Of a stretch of 64,000 nt of DNA, positions 8,516 to 18,940 are shown piece after piece. The notes under the pieces were generated by a model. It was not told the DNA's origin, searched no databases, and saw nothing but the letters and a program-made list of their open reading frames with translations. Within the stretch, counting starts at the first letter, position 1; each line of letters starts with the position of its first letter. The stretch is taken from contig NZ_PZKN01000011.1 in assembly GCF_003046795.1 (NCBI RefSeq), forward strand, positions 51,676-115,675. Reading direction: 5' to 3'. A program made the position numbers and the translations under genes. The stretch is from Desulfonatronum sp. SC1 (GTDB taxonomy: Bacteria; Desulfobacterota; Desulfovibrionia; Desulfovibrionales; Desulfonatronaceae).

Positions 8516-9400
8516 ATGGTCATGCCCACATCCCATTGCTCGTCAACGAGACTTCTTGCGGGCTGCAAGGTCAACATTTATTTGCATATCCACGGTCTTC
8601 GCGGCGATGGATACCACGAATTGACGACGTTGTTCCTGCCTCTGCCGAGCCCACACGATATATTGACCGTCACCCCAGGCTTGTCCGGCGTCGGACTGAC
8701 GTTGTCCTGTTCCGATGATACGGTACCTCGCGACGAGAACATCCTGGTCACGAGCTACGAACATTACGGGAAAGCGACGGGTTTCTATCCGGACGTGCAT
8801 GTTCACCTGCAAAAAAACATTCCCATGGGGGCCGGGCTTGGGGGCGGCAGCAGCGATGCGGCGGTCTTCCTGAAATACCTGAACGACAGAGCCGGCGATT
8901 CCGGCTTGAGTGACGTCGAACTCACGAGCATGGCCGACGATCTCGGTGCGGACGTTCCCTTCTTTCTGCTAAGCAGGCCTGCATGGGCCACCGGACGGGG
9001 CGACCGACTGACTCCGGTGGACCTTCCGCTGAATGGCTTGACCATGGTTCTGGCTTGCCCCCGGATTCACGTTTCCACGGCTTGGGCTTACAAAGCCTGG
9101 GACGAGGAGTGGCTGAAAAAACCATCGGCCCCACCTCTCTTGACACCCCAAGGCGCTCCGGATATGTTCCCCGCTTTGCCAAATATCGCCTTTTACAACA
9201 GCTTTGAAGTGCCGGTATTCGCGAAGCATCCGCAATTGCGGGCCGTGAAAGAGACGCTCCTCACATCGGGGGCGAGCGGAGCCGTAATGAGTGGTAGCGG
9301 AGCAAGCCTTTTTGCCGTGTTTCGTGAACCCGCCCAGGCGGAGAGAACAGCGTGTCGGCTCCGAAAGAAAGACATCCCCACGCATGTCTTTCCATCTTAG
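8516..9400 (+). CDS. ispE: 4-diphosphocytidyl-2-C-methyl-D-erythritol kinase
   Basis: GHMP kinase of the MEP isoprenoid pathway; phosphorylates the 2-OH of CDP-methylerythritol. Visible motifs are the N-terminal KVNIYLHIHGLRGDGYHEL and the glycine-rich ATP loop IPMGAGLGGGSSDAA, plus a C-terminal MSGSGASLFAVF. The open frame starts at 8486, directly behind the degP terminator. ATG 8516 or 8522 fits the family N-terminus better, but no clear ribosome site decides it. The gene is followed by tRNA-Gln, prs, rplY and pth, an order common in Desulfovibrionales. Confidence 0.9.
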   Translation: MVMPTSHCSSTRLLAGCKVNIYLHIHGLRGDGYHELTTLFLPLPSPHDILTVTPGLSGVGLTLSCSDDTVPRDENILVTSYEHYGKATGFYPDVHVHLQKNIPMGAGLGGGSSDAAVFLKYLNDRAGDSGLSDVELTSMADDLGADVPFFLLSRPAWATGRGDRLTPVDLPLNGLTMVLACPRIHVSTAWAYKAWDEEWLKKPSAPPLLTPQGAPDMFPALPNIAFYNSFEVPVFAKHPQLRAVKETLLTSGASGAVMSGSGASLFAVFREPAQAERTACRLRKKDIPTHVFPS

Positions 9401-9426
9401 CCCAGACTATTCGGCAAACTGATCAC

Positions 9427-9501
9427 TGGGGTGTCGCCAAGCGGTAAGGCACGGGTCTTTGGAATCCGCATTCGGAGGTTCGAATCCTCCCACCCCAGCC
9501 A
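9427..9501 (+). tRNA. tRNA-Gln (anticodon UUG)
   Basis: A complete cloverleaf with acceptor TGGGGTG / CACCCCA, discriminator G, encoded CCA (9499-9501), T-arm CGGAGG-TTCGAAT-CCTCC and anticodon loop CTTTGGA giving UUG. It lies between ispE and prs. Confidence 0.95.
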
Positions 9502-9521
9502 TTTTTTCAAGGAATCCCCTC

Positions 9522-10475
9522 ATGGCCCTTCATGGCGAAATGAAAATCCTCTCCGGTTCCGCGAACCCTCCCCTGGCCAAAGCCATCTGTGACCACCTGG
9601 GCACCAGACTGACGCCTTGTCTTGTTGAAACGTTCAGCGACGGAGAAATTCGCGTCGAAATCGGCGACAATGTCCGAGGAGACGACGTCTTCGTCGTGCA
9701 GCCCACCTGCGCCCCCGTCAACTACAACCTTATGGAACTCTGCCTTGTGCTGGACGCTTTGAAGCGAGCCAGCGCCAAGCGGGTCACCGCCGTGATTCCG
9801 TATTACGGCTACGCCCGACAAGACCGCAAGGTGGTCCCTCGTGCGCCCATCAGCGCGAAACTCGTGGCCGACTTTCTGACCGTTGCCGGTGTGCATCGCC
9901 TGTTGACCATCGATCTCCATGCCGGACAAATCCAGGGTTTTTTCAACATTCCCGTTGACAATCTCTACGCGGCCCCGATTCTGCTCGATAATATCAAAAA
10001 GTTGACCGACAGTCCCGACAACCTCGTCATCGTCTCGCCCGACGCCGGCGGGACGGAGCGGGCACGTGCCTATGCCAAACGTCTTTGCGCGGGATTGGCC
10101 ATCATCGATAAACGTAGGGTCTGCCCCAATCAAGCTGAAGCCATGAACGTCATCGGCGATGTGGAAAACAAGCTCGCTGTTGTGCTCGACGACATGATCG
10201 ACACCGCCGGAACCATGGTCCAAGCCGCCAAGGTGCTCATGGACAAGGGCGCGCAAAGCGTCGTAGCCTGTGCCACGCATGGCGTTCTTTCCGGCCCCGC
10301 TGTGAAACGCTTGCAGGATTCGGCCTTCAACCAAGTTTACGTCACGGACACGATTCCCTTGAAAAATGAGGCCCAGGCCTGCAATAAGATCCAAGCGCTG
10401 TCCGTGGCCAGCATTCTGGCCAAAGCGGTACATAACATCCACACCGAATCATCGGTCAGCGTCCTTTTTGTCTAA
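9522..10475 (+). CDS. prs: Ribose-phosphate pyrophosphokinase (PRPP synthetase)
   Basis: 317 aa from ATG 9522 (AAGGA eight bases upstream). The same frame is open back to 9459 but that would read into tRNA-Gln, so the upstream ATG is rejected. It makes PRPP from ribose-5-phosphate and ATP for nucleotide, His and Trp synthesis. Motifs include the ATP-side [12 protein letters not shown], the catalytic-loop region RRV, and the PRPP loop [13 protein letters not shown]. Length is normal for the family. rplY follows 25 nt later with a strong ribosome site. Confidence 0.95.
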   Translation: MALHGEMKILSGSANPPLAKAICDHLGTRLTPCLVETFSDGEIRVEIGDNVRGDDVFVVQPTCAPVNYNLMELCLVLDALKRASAKRVTAVIPYYGYARQDRKVVPRAPISAKLVADFLTVAGVHRLLTIDLHAGQIQGFFNIPVDNLYAAPILLDNIKKLTDSPDNLVIVSPDAGGTERARAYAKRLCAGLAIIDKRRVCPNQAEAMNVIGDVENKLAVVLDDMIDTAGTMVQAAKVLMDKGAQSVVACATHGVLSGPAVKRLQDSAFNQVYVTDTIPLKNEAQACNKIQALSVASILAKAVHNIHTESSVSVLFV

Positions 10476-10500
10476 TCAATACCCTTAAGGAGATACAGGC

Positions 10501-11112
10501 ATGTCCAATCAAGCAACCCTTAGCGTCGACGTCCGCTCTGAAACCGGTTCGGGGCAATGTCGCAGGCTGCGCAACAAGGCTTTTGTGCCGGGTATATTTT
10601 ACAATGCCCAAGGAGCGAACCTGCTTTTTTCCGCTGAGCGGACACCACTTCAAAAACTGTATAACAAGGTCGGGCTGTCCCAGGTCTTTCAACTGGAAAT
10701 CAAACAGAGCGGGGAGAGCCAGCTCCATCCGGCGATCATCCGCGATATTCAGTTCCATCCCGTAAAAGGCTCCATCACCCATATCGACTTCTTTGGAGTG
10801 GACTTAACCAAGAAGATCAATGTCTACATTCCCGTTGAAGTCACCGGCAAACCCAAAGGCGTTGTCCTCGGCGGCATGCTGGAAACCTTTCGGGACGAAC
10901 TCGAAGTCGTTGGCCTGCCAATGTCCATCCCGGAGAAGATCGTCATCGACGTCACGGCGTTAGAAATCAACCACAACGTGCATGTTCAGGACCTGAAGCT
11001 CCCCGATAACGTGGAATTCGTCTTTGAAGACAACTTCGCGGTTGTTGGCGTCGTCAGCCCCTCGGCCAGCGATTCCGAAGCCGAGGAAGGCGAAGCGGAA
11101 AAGGGCGAGTAA
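10501..11112 (+). CDS. rplY: 50S ribosomal protein L25, TL5/CTC form
   Basis: 203 aa preceded by AAGGAGATACAGGC. The N-terminal L25 domain (residues 1-95), which binds 5S rRNA, is followed by the beta-rich CTC domain (about 100-190) and an acidic tail of Glu/Ser. This long form is usual outside enterics and in the prs-rplY-pth cluster. A terminator follows directly, which ends the prs-rplY unit. Confidence 0.93.
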   Translation: MSNQATLSVDVRSETGSGQCRRLRNKAFVPGIFYNAQGANLLFSAERTPLQKLYNKVGLSQVFQLEIKQSGESQLHPAIIRDIQFHPVKGSITHIDFFGVDLTKKINVYIPVEVTGKPKGVVLGGMLETFRDELEVVGLPMSIPEKIVIDVTALEINHNVHVQDLKLPDNVEFVFEDNFAVVGVVSPSASDSEAEEGEAEKGE

Positions 11113-11120
11113 TCATTCTC

Positions 11121-11164
11121 CCGCCTTGGCCGAACATTTCATCCTTTGGCCAAGGTGGTTTTTT
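11121..11164 (+). terminator. Rho-independent terminator after rplY
   Basis: An 11-bp stem (11121-11131 with 11148-11158, one G-U pair) followed by six T. Confidence 0.88.
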
Positions 11165-11291
11165 CTCTCCGGGTGTCACCACCCTCCGCTTTTCCGGCAA
11201 TTTCGTCACGGCAAACGAATTTTACATAGCTCCGCGTTACCTGCGGGTAACGCCGCCCGAAATCCTTTCTCTCCTTTCTCCCTAGCACCAC

Positions 11292-11915
11292 ATGCAAAGC
11301 CGAGGCTTTTACGGGCTCATCGTTGGTCTGGGCAATCCCGGGCCGGAATACGAACGCACTCCGCACAACATGGGCTTTTTGGCCCTGAATGCTCTTTTCT
11401 CCTCCTCTCCAAGCGTTTGGCGAGCCGTAAAGGCTCCGGTGGGAAAGTGTGAACTCCATCGAGGAGAGAGCAACGGCTCAACTTGGTTGGCCGTCAAGCC
11501 CTTGACCTACATGAATCGCAGCGGAGACGCCGTTGGACCATTGGCCCGTTGGTACCGCATCCCCGCTGAGCACATCCTCGTGGTCCATGATGAGCTCGAC
11601 CTCCCTCCCGGCACCCTGCGCTTTAAAATGGGAGGAGGTGCTGCCGGGCACAAGGGGATATTGTCCATCGTTCAATCGTTGGGGACAAACGCTTTCCCCA
11701 GGCTGCGCGTCGGCATAGGCCGCCCTCCATCCGGCCACGACCCGGCGGGTTATGTCCTACGCCCCTTCCACGCGGAAGGCCTGACCGCCCTTCCCGAGAC
11801 ATTGGCCACGGCGGTCACAGCGATCACGACGTTTTGCACCAAGGGATTAGCCTGGGGAATGCAGGAATTGCACGGCGGTCAACGAAAATGCTCAGCCTCA
11901 AGCCAGGCCGAATGA
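11292..11915 (+). CDS. pth: Peptidyl-tRNA hydrolase
   Basis: 207 aa. It releases peptides from peptidyl-tRNA dropped by ribosomes. Family motifs are GLIVGLGNPGPEYERTPHN with the catalytic His at residue 25, the substrate loop LVHDELDLPPG-like segment VVHDELDLPPGTLRFK, and GGGAAGHKGI. No strong ribosome site precedes ATG 11292; no better start is seen. It sits after the rplY terminator and before a carD-like gene. Confidence 0.93.
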   Translation: MQSRGFYGLIVGLGNPGPEYERTPHNMGFLALNALFSSSPSVWRAVKAPVGKCELHRGESNGSTWLAVKPLTYMNRSGDAVGPLARWYRIPAEHILVVHDELDLPPGTLRFKMGGGAAGHKGILSIVQSLGTNAFPRLRVGIGRPPSGHDPAGYVLRPFHAEGLTALPETLATAVTAITTFCTKGLAWGMQELHGGQRKCSASSQAE

Positions 11916-12031
11916 CCCTTTTTGGTTTCCCACGAGAGAAAACCATGGACTCTTCGTCGACTTCAGGATATTGTGAAAAAAGTCATTAGGGGATTATGCT
12001 TGATCAGTACCTCATATCAGGAGTGGTGAAC

Positions 12032-12574
12032 GTGTTCTCGGTTAACGACTTGGTAGTATACCCGGCACAAGGTGTTGGAAAAATCGAGAAAATCGAAAGT
12101 CAGGAAATCGGGGGTTGTCAAACCAACCTGTACATTATCCGTATCTTGAACAACAATGTTATGGTCATGGTTCCCGTGCACAACGCCGCCAACGTCGGCC
12201 TGCGTGCTTTATGCACCAGCGAGCAGGGCGAAGCCATGTTGGTATACATCCGGGATCGATCCGACTTTACCGGATATACTGGACAGAATTGGAACCGAAG
12301 ATACCGGGAGTACTCGGAAAAACTTAAGAGTGAAAACCTCCGAGATGTCGCCTACGTTCTCAAGGAATTGATCCTGATCGGCAAGGACAAGGAACTGTCT
12401 TTCGGAGAGCGACGTCTACTGGAACAAGCTTTGCATCTGATTACAACGGAACTGGCCTTTTGCCTGGACAGCACACCGTCCGACATTCGCACCAAAATCT
12501 ATTCATTTTTTGAAGATATTCTTAAGCCCGTCGAAGAGAGTGGAACCGTCGAGCCAAAGCAGGATGAAAAGTGA
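12032..12574 (+). CDS. CarD/CdnL-family transcription regulator
   Basis: 180 aa from GTG 12032, eight bases after AGGAG; an ATG 12 codons upstream lacks a site. It begins MFSVNDLVVYPAQGVGKI, the classic CarD/CdnL/TRCF RNAP-interaction Tudor-like module, followed by a helical DNA-binding C-terminal part (SEKLKSENLRDVAYVLKEL). Family members bind RNA polymerase beta and stabilise open complexes at promoters such as rRNA. It is placed just before rho, as in related genomes. Confidence 0.9.
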   Translation: MFSVNDLVVYPAQGVGKIEKIESQEIGGCQTNLYIIRILNNNVMVMVPVHNAANVGLRALCTSEQGEAMLVYIRDRSDFTGYTGQNWNRRYREYSEKLKSENLRDVAYVLKELILIGKDKELSFGERRLLEQALHLITTELAFCLDSTPSDIRTKIYSFFEDILKPVEESGTVEPKQDEK

Positions 12575-13255
12575 GGCCATATCGATTCGTTCTTCGACTC
12601 GACTCACAACCGGGGGACGCTTTTTCCACACGAAGCTGGCTTTTCCCAGTCTCGTCCCGTCACGTGCGGAGTCTCTATCAGCAGCACCAAACTCAGTCGG
12701 CTTTTTCCGTTCTCACCAACCAAAGCACCTCGGAAAAGCTTCAAAAAAATCTTGCCAAAACGAGCTGTTGTTCGGTAAGGTTAAGGAACGCATCATATGG
12801 TTTCCACCTGTGCCAGCCTTCCATTTCCGTTTCATTCCGTTCACGCAAATTTTGATTCATCGCCTGCCCCTTTTGCACCGACCACTTGTCAAAATATTTT
12901 TTCCCATATATTGCAATCTTCCATCCACGCATGACCATCTTCACACTTGGTTTCTTCAGCGCATTTTTTTGGGACGCCGTGCGACGTCAAACGTTGATTT
13001 CACACTACTTACTACACTAGCGAAACATATCCGCTTTTTTTGCATATCACAGAACGTTGCCTATTTTCGACACACCACTCTTCCTTGTTTAAGGTCATTT
13101 CTCTTTCCGGTTTTTCTTGATATGAGGCCGGTTCTTCTGTGTTGTTGCGACATGCTCCATGTCATGTCCAATCATTTATTTGTTCTTGTTTTAGTTGATC
13201 AGCAATACGTTTTTTCCAAAACTTCTTGCGGGAGATTTGAGCGAAGGTACGAACT
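12575..13255 (+). promoter_or_regulatory. Long C-rich, G-poor leader of rho (putative rut region)
   Basis: 681 nt without a credible gene. The sequence is strongly pyrimidine-rich; hand counting 12841-12960 gives about 38 C against 13 G. Such unstructured C>G RNA is what Rho binds (rut sites), and rho genes in several bacteria are autoregulated by Rho-dependent termination in the leader. The role here is inference. A 249-aa frame crossing the region has no family features and is not called. Confidence 0.5.
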
Positions 13256-14503
13256 ATGAATTTGTCCGAATTGAAAACCAAGTCCATGTATGAACTGACT
13301 GAACTGGCGAACCAGTTCAAGGTGGAGAACCCGAGCAACTTGCGTAAACAGGAGCTTATTTTCGCGCTTTTGCAAGCCTGCTCATCACAAAACGGCTCCA
13401 TATTCGGAGAAGGTGTATTGGAGATCCTCCCCGACGGGTTCGGCTTTCTTCGTTCGCAGATGTACAGCTACATGCCCGGGCCGGATGACATCTACATATC
13501 TCCATCTCAAATTCGACGATTCGGCTTGCGTACCGGCGACGTCATCTCCGGACAAATCCGCCCACCCAAAGACGGCGAGCGATATTTCGCCTTGCTCAAG
13601 GTCAAGGAAATCGGCTTCGCTCCCCCGGAAAAATCCAAACAACTGGTTCTATTCGACAATCTGACTCCCATTTATCCGGACAAGCGCTTTGTCATCGAAA
13701 ACGGCAAAGAAAACTACGCCTCGCGCATCATCGATTTGCTCACGCCCATCGGCATGGGGCAACGCGGACTGATTGTCGCGCCCCCGCGAACCGGGAAAAC
13801 CGTTCTACTGCAAACCATCGCCAACTCCATCAGCGCCAACCACCCAGACATCTACCTGATCGTGCTGTTGATCGACGAACGTCCAGAAGAAGTCACGGAC
13901 ATGGCGCGGACCGTCAACGCGGAGGTCGTCAGTTCCACCTTCGACGAACCCCCGACTAGGCATGTACAGGTCGCCGAAATGGTTCTTGAAAAAGCCAAGC
14001 GTCTAGTGGAACGTAAATACGACGTCGTGATCCTCCTTGACAGCATCACCCGCCTGGGACGCGCGTACAACACGGTCACACCCTCTTCCGGCCGCGTCCT
14101 TTCCGGCGGCCTGGACGCCAACGCCCTCCAACGCCCGAAACGTTTTTTCGGCGCGGCGCGGAACATCGAGCAAGGCGGAAGCCTAAGCATCATCGCCACG
14201 GCATTGATCGACACCGGGTCGCGCATGGACGAGGTCATCTTCGAGGAATTTAAGGGCACCGGCAACATGGAGATCTACCTGGATAGACACTTAGCCGACA
14301 AACGCATGTTCCCCGCCATCGACATCAATCGTTCCGGGACCCGCAAGGAAGAACTCCTACTCAGCGAAGACGTTCTGAATCGCGTCTGGATTTTGCGCAA
14401 GGTGCTTTCTCCCATGAATACCCACGACTCCATGGACTTCCTGCTGGGCAAGATGCGTGGCAACAAAAGCAATCGCGAGTTTTTGGACATGATGAACAAG
14501 TAA
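13256..14503 (+). CDS. rho: Transcription termination factor Rho
   Basis: 415 aa. It has the N-terminal SAP-like helices, an RNA-binding cold-shock-like domain (about 50-120; [14 protein letters not shown]), Walker A APPRTGKT (175-182), Walker [14 protein letters not shown], the Q-loop/R-loop region [17 protein letters not shown] and a conserved C-terminus. It is a hexameric RNA-dependent ATPase that terminates transcription. Length is normal. It has its own long leader that may provide autoregulation. Confidence 0.97.
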   Translation: MNLSELKTKSMYELTELANQFKVENPSNLRKQELIFALLQACSSQNGSIFGEGVLEILPDGFGFLRSQMYSYMPGPDDIYISPSQIRRFGLRTGDVISGQIRPPKDGERYFALLKVKEIGFAPPEKSKQLVLFDNLTPIYPDKRFVIENGKENYASRIIDLLTPIGMGQRGLIVAPPRTGKTVLLQTIANSISANHPDIYLIVLLIDERPEEVTDMARTVNAEVVSSTFDEPPTRHVQVAEMVLEKAKRLVERKYDVVILLDSITRLGRAYNTVTPSSGRVLSGGLDANALQRPKRFFGAARNIEQGGSLSIIATALIDTGSRMDEVIFEEFKGTGNMEIYLDRHLADKRMFPAIDINRSGTRKEELLLSEDVLNRVWILRKVLSPMNTHDSMDFLLGKMRGNKSNREFLDMMNK

Positions 14504-14558
14504 CCCTCAACGACGGCTGTCGCCTTGCAAGCCGCCTTTTCATGACTATATCCGGAGG

Positions 14559-16049
14559 ATGCCTCTGTTGTTCTCCCCTCGCCTCCGAACGGACATTCAC
14601 ATCCGACGCCCGGCACATCAGCCATCTTCTGGAATACTCCGTCGATTCATTCCTTCTTTCGCTTCATGCATTGGAATCGTCGTCTTGCTGGTATTGTTTT
14701 TTACAGCTGCGCGCCCTTCCACGGCTTTCGCCCAATTGTCGTTGGGCCGTTTTACCGTCTCCGATGAAATTGAATTGGGCCGAAAATTCAATATCCTGAT
14801 CCGGTCCCGCTTGCCTCTGGTCGAGGATCCGGAAATCCTCGCCTATGTCGAAGGTATCGTCGAACGCCTACGGGTCCATATGCCTCCGCAGCCGTTTCCC
14901 ATTCGGGTCGGGGTAATCCGGCATGGCGCGCTCAACGCCTTCGCCGGCCCCGGCGGCCACATCTTCGTCCATACCGGACTGTTGCAACATCTGGATAACG
15001 AGTCGGAATTCGCCGGGGTAGTCGCTCACGAGCTGGCCCACGTTTCCCAACGCCACATCGCCAGCCGCATTGAGAAAGCCCAAATCGTCAACCTTGCCTC
15101 TTTGCTCGGAATTCTGGCCGGAGTTTTTCTGGGAGGAGAAGCCCAGTCCGCCATGGTTTACGGATCAGTGGCCGCCGGACAAAGCGCCATGCTTGCCTAC
15201 AGCCGAGAAGACGAGAGGGAGGCCGACCAAGTAGGGATGAACTATCTCGTGGCCGCCGGATTTCCACCGCAAGGCATGGTCCAATCCTTTGAAGCCATCC
15301 GAAAGCTGCGCTGGCTCGGCGGCTCGTTTCCTTTATATCTGAGCACCCACCCGGGAGTTGAAGAGCGGATTTCCTATCTCAAGGATCGCGTGGACAGAAT
15401 GCCCCCGGAAGTCCGGAATCGCCAGGAGCACAACACTGCCTACCAGCGGGCTCGGATGCTGGTCATGGCCCGCTATACGGACCCGGACAAAGCCTTGGCC
15501 TTTTTCCGGGACGAAAAGCTTGATCTCTGTTTGAACACCCTCGGGAAAGCCATTGCCTTGGATCGAGCGAATCAAATCCTTGAAGCCCGCTCCGCTTTTG
15601 AACAGGCTTTGACCTGTGCTCCCGGGGACTCCCTGGTTCTGCGAGAAGCAGGCGACTTTTTTCTGCGTCAGGGAGATTTCGACGTCGCGGCTCGCCACCT
15701 CCAGGATGCGGTCCTGCGCAATCCCAAGGACCAATTGGCGCTCTATCATTACGCCAGAGTTCGCATCGCCCTTGGTCAACCCGCCGAAGCCATCCCCCTT
15801 TTGGAACGAATCCTGGCCCAGCTTCCCGAACAGTCTGCGGTTCACGCCCTGTTGGGCAGAGTCCAGGGACAAGAAGGGCGTCTTTTTTCCGCGCATCTCC
15901 ACCTCGCCTATGCCGCTCTCTATTCCAGGGACAAGCGTCAATACCAGTTCCATCTGACTCGGGCTCAGGAACATTCACGTGCCGCCCGGGATGAAGCCGA
16001 TCTGAGCAAACTTCGCGAGGCGTTCAAGGAACGTGAAGATTTTTTGTAA
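14559..16049 (+). CDS. Periplasmic M48 metalloprotease with TPR repeats (BepA-like)
   Basis: 496 aa. A hydrophobic segment at 36-58 acts as a signal. The peptidase domain carries the zinc motif HELAH (157-161) and the downstream Glu region REDEREADQVG. The C-terminal half (about 300-490) is made of TPR-like helices. This is the BepA/YfgC layout: quality control of outer-membrane assembly. GGAGG abuts ATG 14559 with no spacer, so TTG 14568, ten bases behind the same GGAGG, may be the real start. A bidirectional terminator follows. Confidence 0.88.
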   Translation: MPLLFSPRLRTDIHIRRPAHQPSSGILRRFIPSFASCIGIVVLLVLFFTAARPSTAFAQLSLGRFTVSDEIELGRKFNILIRSRLPLVEDPEILAYVEGIVERLRVHMPPQPFPIRVGVIRHGALNAFAGPGGHIFVHTGLLQHLDNESEFAGVVAHELAHVSQRHIASRIEKAQIVNLASLLGILAGVFLGGEAQSAMVYGSVAAGQSAMLAYSREDEREADQVGMNYLVAAGFPPQGMVQSFEAIRKLRWLGGSFPLYLSTHPGVEERISYLKDRVDRMPPEVRNRQEHNTAYQRARMLVMARYTDPDKALAFFRDEKLDLCLNTLGKAIALDRANQILEARSAFEQALTCAPGDSLVLREAGDFFLRQGDFDVAARHLQDAVLRNPKDQLALYHYARVRIALGQPAEAIPLLERILAQLPEQSAVHALLGRVQGQEGRLFSAHLHLAYAALYSRDKRQYQFHLTRAQEHSRAARDEADLSKLREAFKEREDFL

Positions 16050-16074
16050 GTCGCCTTGAGGGGACCGGAAATTG

Positions 16075-16114
16075 AAAACGGCCGGGCGGCACCATTGCCG
16101 CCCGGCCGTTTTTT
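16075..16114. terminator. Bidirectional terminator between convergent genes
   Basis: A 17-bp stem (16075-16091 with 16096-16112), loop CCAT, T-run 16109-16114, with AAAA on the other side so it can serve both the M48 gene and amtB. Confidence 0.92.
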
Positions 16115-16138
16115 CGAGGAGGACGAAAAACTTGTTGG

Positions 16139-17404
16139 TTATTTTCGGGAGCCCCCCGAACCGGTGAACTCCGGATAGGCTTCAAGGCCGCACTCTGCCA
16201 GGTCCATACCCTGATACTCCATTTCTTCTCCCACGCGGATCCCCATGGTCGCTTTCAGGATCATCCAGATAATCAAACTGGCGGTGAATACGAACCCGAA
16301 GATGCACACGATGCCGGCCAACTGGCCAACCAGGGTCGCATCCTCGTTAGAAAGGAGCACTGCGAGCAGGCCCCAGATGCCGACCACGCCGTGCACGGAA
16401 ATCGCGCCCACCGGGTCGTCGATGCGCAGCTTGTCCAAGGCGACGATGGAGAAGACCACGATAATGCCGCCGACAGCGCCGATAATGGTCGCCAGAAGCA
16501 TGGAGGGCGTATCCGGCCCCGCGGTAATGGCCACCAGGCCGGCCAGGGCTCCGTTCAACCCCATGGTCAGGTCTGCTTTACCGAAAAGCAAGCGTGCGGT
16601 GGTCAGTCCGGCGACGACTCCCGCGGCGGCGGCCAGGTTTGTATTCGCGAAGACCATGGCCACGGCATTGGCCGACTCCACGTCGGACACCTTCAACTCG
16701 GAACCGCCATTGAATCCAAACCAGCCCATCCAGAGAATGAACGTCCCCAAGGTCGCCAAAGGCATGTTCGCGCCGGGGATTGGATTGATTTCCCCGTCCG
16801 GACCGTACTTCCCCTTACGTGCTCCCAGCAACAGGACAGCGGCCAAGGCGGCGCTCGCTCCGGCCATATGCACGATGCCTGAACCGGCGTAATCCGAGTA
16901 CCCCAACCCGTCGAGAAATCCTCCGCCCCAGCTCCAGTACCCCTGAATGGGATAAATGAAGCCCGTCAGGACCACGGCAAAGACGAAGAACGACCACAGC
17001 TTCATCCGCTCGGCCACGGCGCCGGAAATGATCGACATGGCTGTGGCCACGAAAACGACCTGAAAGAAAAAGTCGGCGATGTTCGAATAGTATGGGGCGT
17101 CCTCGCCGCCAGCGACGACATCGGCGACGGAGTTGTCTCCGCCGACCAGAAAACTCAAGCCGGGAATGATCGAACTGGAAGAGTCTCCATACATGATGTT
17201 GTAGCCCACAAGCATGTACATGATGCAGGCGATGGAGTAGAGGCCGATATTTTTAGTCAAGATTTCCACGGTGTTTTTAGAGCGGACCAACCCGGACTCC
17301 AGCATGGTGAACCCGGCGGCCATCCACATGACCAGCATCCCGGACATCAGGAAATAAAAGGTATCCAGGGCGTAACTGACTTCAAGCAACATTTCCACGG
17401 TATA
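16139..17404 (-). CDS. amtB: Ammonium transporter
   Basis: About 421 aa. A GTG at 17404 is better spaced from GGAGGG than the ATG two codons later (17398). Eleven hydrophobic helices are evident, with Amt signature stretches GFTMLESGLVRSKN and DYAGSGIVHMAGASAA (first pore His) and SVHGVVGIWG (second pore His). A short cytoplasmic tail (LAECGLEAYPEF) is the usual P-II contact region. No cleavable signal peptide, as in many short Amt proteins. It lies 59 nt downstream of glnK on the same strand, so they form an operon gated by P-II. Confidence 0.95.
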   Translation of the reverse strand, partial: YTVEMLLEVSYALDTFYFLMSGMLVMWMAAGFTMLESGLVRSKNTVEILTKNIGLYSIACIMYMLVGYNIMYGDSSSSIIPGLSFLVGGDNSVADVVAGGEDAPYYSNIADFFFQVVFVATAMSIISGAVAERMKLWSFFVFAVVLTGFIYPIQGYWSWGGGFLDGLGYSDYAGSGIVHMAGASAALAAVLLLGARKGKYGPDGEINPIPGANMPLATLGTFILWMGWFGFNGGSELKVSDVESANAVAMVFANTNLAAAAGVVAGLTTARLLFGKADLTMGLNGALAGLVAITAGPDTPSMLLATIIGAVGGIIVVFSIVALDKLRIDDPVGAISVHGVVGIWGLLAVLLSNEDATLVGQLAGIVCIFGFVFTASLIIWMILKATMGIRVGEEMEYQGMDLAECGLEAYPEFTGSGGSRK

Positions 17405-17463
17405 TTCCCTCCATTTATAGAAAGAGCGTTATGTAGCGACGAATCGATTCCCGTTTCTACTGA

Positions 17464-18446
<983 letters not shown>

Positions 18447-18794
18447 ATGATTTTTGAACCAAGCCTGGCCTATGCCATGGGGGGATCCGGAGCCGAAGCT
18501 CAAGGCAATCCGATTACAGCGTTCGTTCCGTTGATCGTCATGTTCGCGATCTTTTATTTTCTGCTGATTCGCCCCCAGCAGAAGAAAGCCAAGCAACACC
18601 GCGAAGTTCTCTCCAACCTCAAAAAAGGCGACCGCATCCTGACCGCCGGAGGGGTTTACGGCCGCATCCACTCCATCACCGACGACGTCCTGACCATTGA
18701 AATCGCCGACAACGTCAAAATCCAGGCCAACCGCAACTATATCGCCGGGCTCGCGGAAACGGACGTCAAGCCGGTCAGCAGGGACCCAAAATAA
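18447..18794 (+). CDS. yajC: Sec translocase accessory subunit YajC
   Basis: 115 aa preceded by AAGGAG. A single membrane helix (about 27-46, ITAFVPLIVMFAIFYFLLI) is followed by RPQQKKAKQH and a cytoplasmic beta-rich domain with KKGDRILTAGGVYG. YajC associates with SecDF in the inner membrane. secD and secF follow, the usual order. Confidence 0.95.
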   Translation: MIFEPSLAYAMGGSGAEAQGNPITAFVPLIVMFAIFYFLLIRPQQKKAKQHREVLSNLKKGDRILTAGGVYGRIHSITDDVLTIEIADNVKIQANRNYIAGLAETDVKPVSRDPK

Positions 18795-18810
18795 CCCTTC
18801 CTTAAAACTC

Positions 18811-18912
18811 GTAGCGAACGTCTTCGCGACGACCCGCCCAACGCACGGTGCTGCTCCGGTGTCGCGCCGGAGTATTCCGTGCGTTTATTTCGTGCTGGGA
18901 ACGTTCGTCTAC
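18811..18912 (+). promoter_or_regulatory. Nested stem structure in the yajC-secD spacer
   Basis: Three concentric pairings: GTAGCGAACG (18811-18820) with CGTTCGTCTAC (18902-18912, one bulge); AACGCACGG (18840-18848) with CCGTGCGTT (18877-18885); CTCCGG (18854-18859) with CCGGAG (18867-18872). It ends about 28 nt before the secD ATG and may be a cis-acting RNA element or an attenuating structure. Known function: none that I recognise. Confidence 0.45.
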
Positions 18913-18940
18913 CTGCTTGGAATAATTCAGAGGAACAACC

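Noticed and set aside
9459..9521. Upstream extension of prs
   Set aside because: Would translate the 3' half of tRNA-Gln; ATG 9522 has a ribosome site.
12510..13259. 249-aa open frame upstream of rho
   Set aside because: Overlaps the end of the carD-like gene, has odd composition and no motifs; better explained as a C-rich leader.
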